Part shown: positions 45,212 to 52,260 of the stretch, in pieces
How the letters are laid out: each line of letters begins with the position of its first letter
Position numbering within the stretch: position 1 is the first letter of the stretch
Assembly (NCBI RefSeq): GCF_014651135.1
Contig: NZ_BMWH01000023.1
Coordinates: 1-64,000, forward strand
Source: Streptomyces echinoruber
GTDB taxonomy: Bacteria; Actinomycetota; Actinomycetes; Streptomycetales; Streptomycetaceae
Length of the DNA: 64,000 bases
Reading direction: 5' to 3'
Notes under the pieces: model-generated
Database searches by the model: none
What the model was told of the DNA's origin: nothing
Seen by the model: the letters and a program-made list of their open reading frames with translations, nothing else
Translations under genes and position numbers: made by a program

Positions 45212-45631
45212 TCACACCCCCCGCGGCGCGTCGATCTCGGCGATCAGGGCCTCGACGCGAGCCCTGATCTCGTCGCGGATCGGGCGTACGGCTTCGACGC
45301 CCTTGCCCGCCGGGTCCTCCAGCCGCCAGTCGAGGTACTTCCTGCCGGGGAAGACCGGGCAGGCGTCACCGCAGCCCATGGTGATCACATAGTCGGACGC
45401 CTGGACGGCCTCGGGGGTGAGCACCTTGGGCTTCTGGTCGGCGATGTCGATGCCGACCTCCTTCATCGCCTCGACCGCGGCCGGGTTGACCTGGTCGGCG
45501 GGCAGGGACCCGGCGGAGCGGACCTCGATCCGGTCGCCCGCGAGGTGCCTGAGGAATCCGGCGGCCATCTGCGAGCGGCCGGCGTTGTGGACGCAGACGA
45601 ACAGCACGGAGGCGAGCGGGCGGGAGGACAT
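45212..45631 (-). CDS. arsC: Arsenate reductase, low-molecular-weight phosphatase type
   Basis: A 139-residue ArsC that reduces arsenate to arsenite. The P-loop CX5R is CVHNAGRS; the general acid aspartate is in YLDWRLEDPAG, and a further cysteine pair GCGDAC is available for the disulfide relay typical of thioredoxin- or mycothiol-linked enzymes. GAAGGAAG precedes the ATG. Third gene of arsR-arsN1-arsC. The end of the frameshifted NUDIX gene abuts it head-on. Confidence 0.93.
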   Translation of the reverse strand: MSSRPLASVLFVCVHNAGRSQMAAGFLRHLAGDRIEVRSAGSLPADQVNPAAVEAMKEVGIDIADQKPKVLTPEAVQASDYVITMGCGDACPVFPGRKYLDWRLEDPAGKGVEAVRPIRDEIRARVEALIAEIDAPRGV

Positions 45632-45761
45632 CGGTACTTCCTTCAGTTTCTTTCGCGGTCGGCGGTGAAGGGGCCGACTCGAGGCGGTCCGGCCGGCATC
45701 GGCAGGGTCGACCGGTCGGCATCGGCCGGGGAGGCCGGCCGTCGCCGGCACGGGGCAGCGG

Positions 45762-46268
45762 TCAGAGGACGACGGGGCTGCGGCGTTCGAGGAGGACGAC
45801 GTCGCGCCAGCGACCGTGGTGGCGGCCGACGCGTTCGCGGGTGCCGATGACGCGGAAGCCGGCCCGCCGGTGCAGGGCGAGGCTGGCGGTGTTCTCGGGG
45901 AAGATGCCGGACTGGATGGTCCAGATCCCCGCCGCCTCGGTCGAGTCGATCAGGGCCTTCAGCAGGGCGGAGGCCACTCCGCGTCCCCGGGCGTCGGGGT
46001 GGACGTACACGGAGTGCTCCACGACACCGGCGTACGCGCAGCGGTCGGAGACCCTGGTGGCGGCGACCCAGCCGAGGACGGCCCCGCGCTCGTCCAGGGC
46101 GACGAAGCGGTGCTCGGGCAGCTTCGCGGCGTCGAACGCCTGCCAGGCCGGGGCGGTCGTCTCGAAGGTGGCGTCGCCCTCGTCGATGCCCGCCTGGTAG
46201 ATCGCCAGGACCTCGTCGGCGTGCGCGGCGGTCATCGGCGCGACGGTCACGCTGGTCGGGTCGGACAC
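45762..46268 (-). CDS. arsN1: GNAT N-acetyltransferase, ArsN1/PAT type
   Basis: A 168-residue GNAT enzyme like phosphinothricin acetyltransferase. The acetyl-CoA loop is DARGRGVASALLKALID; ATFETTAPAWQAFDA, GVVEHSVYVHPDARGRG, and GIFPENTASLALHRRAGF are characteristic of the PAT/ArsN group. In ars operons such enzymes (ArsN1) acetylate the amino group of the arsenical antibiotic arsinothricin. GTG at 46268 has GGGAG nine bases upstream. Located between arsR and arsC, hence the assignment; phosphinothricin or methionine sulfoximine acetylation is also possible. Confidence 0.82.
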   Translation of the reverse strand: MSDPTSVTVAPMTAAHADEVLAIYQAGIDEGDATFETTAPAWQAFDAAKLPEHRFVALDERGAVLGWVAATRVSDRCAYAGVVEHSVYVHPDARGRGVASALLKALIDSTEAAGIWTIQSGIFPENTASLALHRRAGFRVIGTRERVGRHHGRWRDVVLLERRSPVVL

Positions 46269-46300
46269 GGTGTCGCAACTCCCTGGGTTTCCGGTCGGGG

Positions 46301-46675
46301 TCAGGTCGCGGCGGGCGCGACGGTCAGCAGTCTGCCCATCGCCGCCAGTACGGACGGCTCGACCCGGTAGTACACCCAGGTACCACGCCGTTCGGAGGTG
46401 AGCAGCCCGGCCTCCTTGAGCTTCTTCAGGTGGTGGGAGACGGTCGGCTGGGAGACGCCGACGTCGGAGATGTCGCACACGCACGCCTCGCCGCCCTCGT
46501 GCGAGGCGACCGCCGAGAACAGCCGCAGCCGCACCGGATCGCCCAGCGCCTTGAACATCCGCGCGGCCGTCTCGGCCTCCTCCGCGGTGAACGGGCGCTC
46601 GGTGAGCGGGGGGCAGCACGGCGCCACGGCATCGGACTCGGGCGCGATCAGCGGCAGCACCTTCGTGTTCGACAT
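46301..46675 (-). CDS. arsR: ArsR-family arsenic-responsive repressor
   Basis: A 124-residue ArsR/SmtB repressor. The helix-turn-helix SDVGVSQPTVSHHLKKLKEAGLL and wing RRGTWVYYRVEP are canonical. CVCDIS at the start of the DNA-binding helix, together with an N-terminal Cys-Cys pair in VAPCCPPLTERPFT, resembles the CgArsR type of site, where arsenic is bound between the N-terminal pair and a helix cysteine. The ATG at 46675 lacks a clear ribosome site. It faces arsI across a region with three related dyads. Confidence 0.93.
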   Translation of the reverse strand: MSNTKVLPLIAPESDAVAPCCPPLTERPFTAEEAETAARMFKALGDPVRLRLFSAVASHEGGEACVCDISDVGVSQPTVSHHLKKLKEAGLLTSERRGTWVYYRVEPSVLAAMGRLLTVAPAAT

Positions 46676-46679
46676 GCAT

Positions 46680-46847
46680 CTATGTTGACACGCGTCGAAC
46701 CAGTTGGACGATGCCGCGCCGGAACGGGCGGGACCGCCACGTCGACCACCCCCACCCCGATCCACTGATTCGGCGAATGTCTATGTTGACGTTTGTCGAA
46801 TCAGGTGTCACACTGACCGCACCAAGTCATCGACAACTGTCGAATCA
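46680..46847. promoter_or_regulatory. Three ArsR-box-like sites in the arsR-arsI interval
   Basis: Two near-copies, CTATGTTGACACGCGTCGAA (from 46680) and CTATGTTGACGTTTGTCGAA (from 46781), and a third, CATCGACAACTGTCGAATCA (46828-46847), share a TTGAC/TCGAC-N4-GTCGA core. Sites 1 and 2 abut the arsR start and the divergent promoter; site 3 is close to arsI. Co-repression of both transcripts by ArsR is the simple inference. Confidence 0.7.
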
Positions 46848-46913
46848 AAGGGCGGCCGCCGAGCCGCCACCCCCACCCATCCACCCATCCGCCCACCCGG
46901 CAAGAGGTGCACC

Positions 46914-47408
46914 ATGTCCCGCGTCCAACTCGCCCTCCATGTCCCCGACCTCGGCGCGTCCGTCGCCTTCTACAGCAGGCTGTTCGGCACCGAACCCGCC
47001 AAACTCCGCGACGGCTACGCCAACTTCGCCGTCGCCGAGCCCCCGCTCAAGCTCGTCCTGATCGAAGGTGCGGCGGAGGAGGCCACCCGCCTGGACCACC
47101 TCGGCGTCGAGGTCGAGTCGGCCGAGGCCGTCCGCGCCGCCACCGCCCGCCTGAACGAGGCCGGCCTGGCCACCGCGGAGGAGAACGACACCACCTGCTG
47201 CTACGCCCTCCAGGACAAGGTCTGGGTCCACGGCCCCGGCCGGGAACCCTGGGAGGTGTACGTCGTCAAGGCCGACGCCGGCACCCTCGCCGAACAGCAG
47301 GGCAGCACCTGCTGCACCAGCCCGGCCGCAGCCACCGACACCGACGCCGACACCGAGGAGCCCGCCGCCACCGACGCCGAGGAGCCCGCCGCCGCAGACA
47401 GCTGCTGA
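46914..47408 (+). CDS. arsI: ArsI-type C-As lyase (VOC family)
   Basis: A 164-residue VOC metalloenzyme close to ArsI, which splits the carbon-arsenic bond of trivalent organoarsenicals. RVQLALHVPDLGASVAFYSRLFG, EPAKLRDGYANFAVAEPP and the thiol motif NDTTCCYALQDKVWV match; the vicinal cysteine pair binds arsenic. A second pair follows in GSTCCTS, then a low-complexity acidic Ala/Asp/Glu/Thr tail ending in Cys. AGAGG precedes the ATG. Divergent from arsR with shared operators. The CadI branch of the family is an alternative, less likely in this setting. Confidence 0.92.
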   Translation: MSRVQLALHVPDLGASVAFYSRLFGTEPAKLRDGYANFAVAEPPLKLVLIEGAAEEATRLDHLGVEVESAEAVRAATARLNEAGLATAEENDTTCCYALQDKVWVHGPGREPWEVYVVKADAGTLAEQQGSTCCTSPAAATDTDADTEEPAATDAEEPAAADSC

Positions 47409-47508
47409 CCGGCCCGTGGCGGACCTCCGCGCCGACCGGGCGGCGCGTTCCCGCGGGTCGTCGGGCGCAGCATCGTCCGGCCTCCGCGGAACTCCGCCGC
47501 CACCGGGC

Positions 47509-48342
47509 TCACCGTGCCGCCGAGCGGGCGGCCCGGGCCACGGGCAGATAGCGCAGGCGGTCGGGCAGCGACCGGACCACGGTGCGTACGACGGCTCCGA
47601 GGCGGCGCAGTCTGCGTTCCTGCCGGGGCGTCCAGGCCACGCCGAGGCGTTCGCGGGCGGCGGGCGGGAGCAGGCCGACGGTGACGAAGACGTGCAGGCG
47701 GACGAGGGGTGCGCGGAGCAGCGGCCAGACGCGGCGCAACAGCGCGCCCGCGCCGGGCGGCGGTGGGACGGGGCGGCGCGGGTCGAGCAGTTCGTCCACC
47801 ACGACCGTCCGTTCCAGCTCGTTCTCGACCATCGTGTCGAAGTACGGCCAGAACTCCTCGGGCGTCTGCGGTATGTCGCGGTCGTCGATGCCGAGGACGC
47901 GGCCGAGCTGGAGCAGTTCGTCGTACAGGCGGCGCTCGTCCAGGGGTGTGAGCGGGCGGGAGACGTAGCGGGCGGCCCGCAGGAAGACCGGGTAGGCGGT
48001 GGCGTGCACCCAGGCGTAGTGGGCGGGGGTGAGGGCGTGGTAGGCGCGGCCGTGGCTGTCGGTGCCGCTGATGGCCCTGTGCAGTCGGCGCAGCCGGCGT
48101 CCCTCCTCGATCGCCCGGTCGCCGCCGTAGACCCACAGCTGGAGGGAGTCCAGGGAGCGTCGGGCGCGTCCCCAGGGGTCGGTGCGGAAGACCGAATGGT
48201 CGTCGACGCCCGCGCCGACCGCGGGGTGGGCGACCTGGAGGACGGCGGCGGCGGGCAGCGAGAGCAGCAGCCGTACGTCGCCCGCGATGTCCCACAGGAT
48301 GCTCCCCGGGGCGAGCGGTTCCGGTTCGGTCCGGGTCGTCAT
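47509..48342 (-). CDS. MpaB-like oxygenase family protein (DUF2236)
   Basis: A 277-residue DUF2236 protein, the family of the rubber oxygenase Lcp and fungal MpaB, thought to bind haem b and act on non-polar substrates. Typical features: ILWDIAGDVRLLLSLPAAAVLQVAHPAVGAGVDDHS, RRLHRAISGTDSHGRAYHALTP, HYAWVHATAYPVFLRAA and VARAARSAAR at the end. Conserved histidines and arginines are in the right places. It converges on arsI across 100 bp containing an imperfect GTGGCGGA/TCCGCCGCCAC inverted repeat. Single gene. Confidence 0.85.
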   Translation of the reverse strand: MTTRTEPEPLAPGSILWDIAGDVRLLLSLPAAAVLQVAHPAVGAGVDDHSVFRTDPWGRARRSLDSLQLWVYGGDRAIEEGRRLRRLHRAISGTDSHGRAYHALTPAHYAWVHATAYPVFLRAARYVSRPLTPLDERRLYDELLQLGRVLGIDDRDIPQTPEEFWPYFDTMVENELERTVVVDELLDPRRPVPPPPGAGALLRRVWPLLRAPLVRLHVFVTVGLLPPAARERLGVAWTPRQERRLRRLGAVVRTVVRSLPDRLRYLPVARAARSAAR

Positions 48343-49005
48343 GTCGGTGCGCTCCAGAGGCCGTCGGGCGGCGGGGGCGGTGCCCGCACCCCTGGGCCCG
48401 CTGCGCCGCCCCGCGCGACCACCTCCAGCACACCATGCCGCCCGGCGCGGGCGCAGCCGGTACCGCCCGGGGCCCGTTCACCACGCCGATCCCGGCCGAC
48501 GCGGTCCGCGCGATGACCACCACGTGCCAGGGCGTCGTCGGCCGGCACCGCGCGAACGGCCCGCTCACCGCCGGGGAGGGCGCCGGGCGGCGCGTCCTGC
48601 CGAGCCCCGGCACGGCCGGGCACCCCGGCGTGATCACCGGGGTCTCGGCGTCGCCGGCGATGCCGCGCAGTTCGCCGGACGGCTCGTCGACCGGCCGGCG
48701 CAGCGGGAGGCCGCCCCGTTCCGGGTGCCGCCGGAGGTCACTGCGCCGCGCCGCCGGCGCTCCGCCTCGCCCTGCCCGCGCACGGCCGCCGCGCGCCGCG
48801 TCCGTGGGAGCCGCGCCCGTCGGCGCCGACCTCGCGCCGGCCCGCCCCGGCCACCGTGGAGACCTGGTGACGGGCGGGCCGTGCCCCGCGGCTCCCCGAA
48901 CGGCCCGTGCGTCACCCACCACCCGCGTCACCGGAGGAAACACCGGCACGTCCCCCCGCTCCGGCCTCCGCCCCGCATCCGGCCGCCCGCCCGTCGGCGG
49001 CCGCC
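48343..49005. other. Non-coding or eroded stretch
   Basis: No intact gene. Around 48640-48740 one rightward frame reads VAGDAAQFAGRLVDRPAQRE and FRVPPEV with coding-like composition but no start, stop or recognisable family, so this is probably a remnant of an older gene. Confidence 0.4.
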
Positions 49006-49007
49006 CG

Positions 49008-49470
49008 TCCGTCGGCGCGGAAGAGGCCGCAGACGACCGTCTCGCGTTCTGGGCGCGGCAGGCGGAGCACCTGCACCGGGAGACCCGCCGGCCCACCGTC
49101 CTGGACTGGACGAACGCGCCGTTCGCCCGCTGGTTCACCGGCGGAAGGCTGAACGCCGCGCACCACTGCGTCGACCGCCGCGTCGAGGCCGGTCACGGCG
49201 AGGAGGTCGTCTTCCACCGGGAGGGCGAGCCCGGCGACACCCGCACCCTCACCTGCGCCGAACTGCGGCGCGAGGTCCGCAAGGCCGCCAATGCCCTGCT
49301 CTCGCTGGGCCTCACGGCCGGTGACCGGGGTCGCCATCCAACTGCCGATGATCCCCGAGGCCGTCTTCGCCATGCCGGCCTGCACCCGGCTCGGGCTGCC
49401 GCACAGCGTGGTCTTCGGCGGCTTCCCCCGCACGATCCCCCAGGCGCAGGAGCTCTCCGCCGTCCTGGCC
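49008..49470 (+). pseudogene. acs: Acetyl-CoA synthetase fragment, frameshifted and truncated
   Basis: Only the N-terminal quarter of an acetate-CoA ligase remains: DRLAFWARQAEHLHRETRR, VLDWTNAPFARWFTGGRLNA, HHCVDRRVEAGHGEEVVFH, EGEPGDTRTLTCAELRREV, then, after one extra G in a G-run near 49325, VAIQLPMIPEAVFAMPACTR and HSVVFGGF in another frame. The AMP-binding core (TSGSTGKPKG motif) and everything after are missing. No start codon in a sensible context. Confidence 0.85.
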
Positions 49471-49517
49471 GCGGCCGGCAGGCCCGGGACGCCGTCCTCG
49501 AGTTCACCGCGCCCCAG

Positions 49518-49745
49518 GAGGTGACGGGAAGTGGCTGGTACTGGGCATCTCCTGGCCCACCGGACCGGTCTGCGGCGCGGCCGGACCCGGCTGCTCGTCC
49601 CGGCTGGGCGACCGCTGGTTCCTCCGGGCCGAGCACCGCGGCTGGGTGCCGATCGCACACGGTACGGCCGGGGGCTGCCGGGACGTACACCGCGTCGAAC
49701 CGGCCTTCCCGACGTCGCTGTGCGTGTCGCTCGCCCCGCTCCCGG
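49518..49745 (+). pseudogene. Fragment of an unknown exported protein
   Basis: A rightward frame reads GDGKWLVLGISWPTGPVCGA, SSRLGDRWFLRAEHRGWVPI, AHGTAGGCRDVHRVEPAFPT with strong coding composition. There is no start, and it degenerates after about 75 residues. Cysteines suggest an extracytoplasmic beta-rich domain. It immediately follows the acs fragment, marking a deletion or fusion junction near 49470-49520. 49746-50052 holds nothing recognisable. Confidence 0.4.
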
Positions 49746-50052
49746 CCGCACTGCACCCGAGTCACCCTCCGGCGTCCCCGTCCACCTCCGCGCGCCCCCA
49801 TGCTCGTTCCACCGCGACGACGGCCCCGTGAACGTGGGTGAGGCAAACGCCGCGGCGTTCCCGACTCGCCGCCAGGTGTGACGAGGTTGAATGCGCCCCC
49901 AAAACCGCCGCGGCCGACCGGGCCGCAGGCCCAGCCGGTCTCCCGGCACGGCCGGCCTCCCCGTCGTCCCGCGGGCGGCGGTGCGGCCCCGGAAGTCACG
50001 GATCACGGCGAAAGCCCGTGCGTCTCACCGCCCGAGGCGTGAGAGACGAAAA

Positions 50053-50081
50053 GGTGCCCCCGTCCCGAGGACGGGGGCACC
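50053..50081 (-). terminator. Intrinsic terminator of the GlsB/YmgE gene
   Basis: GGTGCCCCCGTCC pairs perfectly with GGACGGGGGCACC around a 3-nt loop. Reading leftward, the stem is followed by TTTTCGTCTC, a textbook T-run, about 50 bp after the stop of the gene at 50132. One of the few T-tailed terminators visible in this window. Confidence 0.9.
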
Positions 50082-50131
50082 CGTGTCCTTCATGCCGCCG
50101 CGCAGCCGGCCGCGGCGGTCACCCGGGCCTG

Positions 50132-50416
50132 TCACGCGTGGACGTGCCGACGCCCGTGCCCGCGGCCGGTGAACAGCCGGTACAGGGCGAGGAGGATGAC
50201 GGACCCGATGATGGCCGCGACCCAGGTGGACAGGTCGAAGAAGCCGTCGATCGAGTCGACTCCGAAGATCACCTTTCCGAGGAAGCCCCCGAGCAGACCT
50301 CCGGCGATACCGATGAGCATGGTGACGATGATCCCGCCCGGGTCCTTCCCCGGCATGATCAGCTTGGCGATGGCTCCGGCGAGCAGACCGATGACAATCC
50401 ACGCGATGATACCCAT
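50132..50416 (-). CDS. GlsB/YeaQ/YmgE family small membrane protein
   Basis: A 94-residue protein with three glycine-rich transmembrane helices (MGIIAWIVIGLLAGAIAKLI, TMLIGIAGGLLGGFLGKVIF, WVAAIIGSVILLALYRLF) and a basic His/Arg tail. PGKDPGGIIVT between the first two helices is the family signature (transglycosylase-associated protein). Members are often induced by envelope or general stress; function unknown. AAGGAG precedes the ATG. Monocistronic, ended by the hairpin at 50053. Confidence 0.92.
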   Translation of the reverse strand: MGIIAWIVIGLLAGAIAKLIMPGKDPGGIIVTMLIGIAGGLLGGFLGKVIFGVDSIDGFFDLSTWVAAIIGSVILLALYRLFTGRGHGRRHVHA

Positions 50417-50600
50417 GTCTTCTCCTTGCCTCTCGGTTCGCCGAACGTGTTTCCAAGAAGCGCGTGACCAAACTGCCCCTCACGATCCGCCTCGCCTCCG
50501 CCTCGCCTCCGCCTCGCCTCCGCCGCCCTGCCCCGCGCCGCCGCGAGACCCCGGCCCGGACACCGTGCGGGCCGGGGCGGTTCCGGTCGGGCACGCCGCC

Positions 50601-51644
50601 TCAGGACGACTGGCGTACGACCAGTACGGGCCGGAGTACCGACTTCCGCCCCGCGGCGGTCCCGTCGTTGAGCCGGGTGATCAGGAGTCGGGCCATTTCC
50701 CGGCCCATGTCCTCCAGGGGCTGACGCACGGTCGTCAAGGGCGGATCGGCGTCGACCGCCACAGGAGAGTCGTCGAAGCCCACCACGGCCACGTCGTCGG
50801 GAACCCGGCGCCCCGACTGCCGCAGGGCGTGCAGCGCTCCGGCCGCCATGCTGTCGGACGCGGCGAACAACCCGTCCAACTGCGGGCAGCGTTCGAGCAG
50901 TTCGCGCATGGCTGCGACACCCGAGGCGCGGGTGAAGTCGCCCTGCACCTCGACGAGCGGGTCCAGTCCGCTCTCCTGGAGCACCTCGCGACAGCCGGTG
51001 CGCCGGTCCACGCCCGCCTGGATGTCCAGCGGACCGGTGATGGTCGCGATGCGGCGCCGGCCGCGCTCGACGAGATGCCGGACGGCCAGCCGTGCGCCGG
51101 CCACGTTGTCGACGTCGACGGACCAGTCCGCGGCATGGCCGGTCGGCCGGCCCACCAGAACGGTGGGGATCCCGGACCGCTCCAGTTCGCCCGGCAGGGG
51201 GTCCGAGCCACGCAGCGAACTGAGCAGCACCCCGTCGACGTGACGCGCCTTCAGAAACTCGGTCAGCCGGTCCCGGTCCTGCTGGGACTGGGAGATCGCC
51301 AGCAGCAGCTGGACCCCCTCGGCCGCCAGGCCCGCCGTGGCCCCGCGCACGATGGCCGAGAAGTACGGCTCCTCCCAGAAGACCCGCTCCTCGTCGACCG
51401 CGACGACGAGGGCGACCGTGTCGGTGCGCCGGCGCACCAGGGCCCGGGCAGCCGAGTTGGGCACATATTCCAGCTCCCGGACGGCGCGCAGCACGGCCTC
51501 GCGGGCGGTTTGGCTGACCTGGTCGGAGCCGTTGATCACCCGTGACGCGGTCCCCCGGCCCACCCCCGCACGGGCCGCCACCGCGTCGAGCGTCGCTCGT
51601 CGTCCCTCCAACTGCCCCTCTTCCTCTCGCCGCTCGGGTGACAC
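50601..51644 (-). CDS. LacI-family transcriptional regulator
   Basis: A 347-residue LacI regulator: headpiece RRATLDAVAARAGVGRGTASRVINGSDQVSQTAREAVLRAV, hinge ELEYVPNSAARALVRRRT, and effector core ending in VVGFDDSPVAVDADPPLTTVRQPLEDMG. The GTG at 51644 has no good ribosome site; a TTG further in (before EGRRATLDAV) has GAGGGG and could be the real start. An IS5-type remnant lies directly upstream, then the GH5 glycanase gene on the same strand, which it may control. Confidence 0.88.
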   Translation of the reverse strand: MSPERREEEGQLEGRRATLDAVAARAGVGRGTASRVINGSDQVSQTAREAVLRAVRELEYVPNSAARALVRRRTDTVALVVAVDEERVFWEEPYFSAIVRGATAGLAAEGVQLLLAISQSQQDRDRLTEFLKARHVDGVLLSSLRGSDPLPGELERSGIPTVLVGRPTGHAADWSVDVDNVAGARLAVRHLVERGRRRIATITGPLDIQAGVDRRTGCREVLQESGLDPLVEVQGDFTRASGVAAMRELLERCPQLDGLFAASDSMAAGALHALRQSGRRVPDDVAVVGFDDSPVAVDADPPLTTVRQPLEDMGREMARLLITRLNDGTAAGRKSVLRPVLVVRQSS

Positions 51645-51669
51645 CGCATCAACCGGCGGCGTCGAAGGC

Positions 51670-52250
51670 CGCCTTCAGGTTAGCCGTCGGATGGCCGCGC
51701 CCACCGAGCCGAGGAACGCATCACACCCACGTCGATGCGCGCAGGTTTCCATCGCCGTGGTCCTGCTCGTGAGCCACCGGAGCGGGACCGAGGTGAACGG
51801 CAGCCCGAAAGGCAGGAGGACCTGGGACCGCGGCAGAGCGGCCGTCACGTCGACGTGGCAGCCCGGCACCAGCAGAGCCAGTGCCACGGTGCACGGGACC
51901 CGGGCCTGCGATTTCGTCCCCTTTCCGCCCTGACGTGGGCGGTGTCGAGCACGGCCCGGGGCATCTCGATGCGTCTTCCGGTCCCGGGTCGGCCCCACAC
52001 GCCGATCCGGGACCGGATGGGGAAACGGCGGTGCACCGTCGGCTTCGACGCCCCGGAGCACGGTGGCAAGGCCCGCCAGGCACAACCACCGGCCAGGACG
52101 TGGACGATCGCCGCGAACGCCGCTTCCTCATCGATGTCCGCGCCCCCGCCACCTTGCAAACGCACCCACGCCGACGGCAGTGGAGGTCTGGTGACCCCCC
52201 GCGGCCCGTCCGGCACGATCCGTCCCCACCGTCCATTCGGAGGACCGGTC
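51670..52250 (-). mobile_element. IS5-type transposase remnant
   Basis: Reading leftward, shifted pieces of an IS5-family transposase are seen: ADIDEEAAFAAIVHVLAGGC, AWRALPPCSGASKPTVHRRF, VLDTAHVRAERG and, in another frame near the end, CDAFLGSVGAAIRRLT. The central DDE part (PVDRGKxGSK region) is missing, and several frameshifts separate the pieces. No terminal inverted repeats or target duplication could be fixed. Inactive. Confidence 0.75.
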
Positions 52251-52260
52251 CCCGTCCGCC

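Noticed and set aside
47201..49138. Long leftward frame over arsI and the MpaB-like gene
   Set aside because: Mixed-strand shadow; the recognisable proteins are in other frames.
51670..52250. Intact, mobile IS element
   Set aside because: Several frameshifts, missing catalytic core, and no terminal repeats that I could define.
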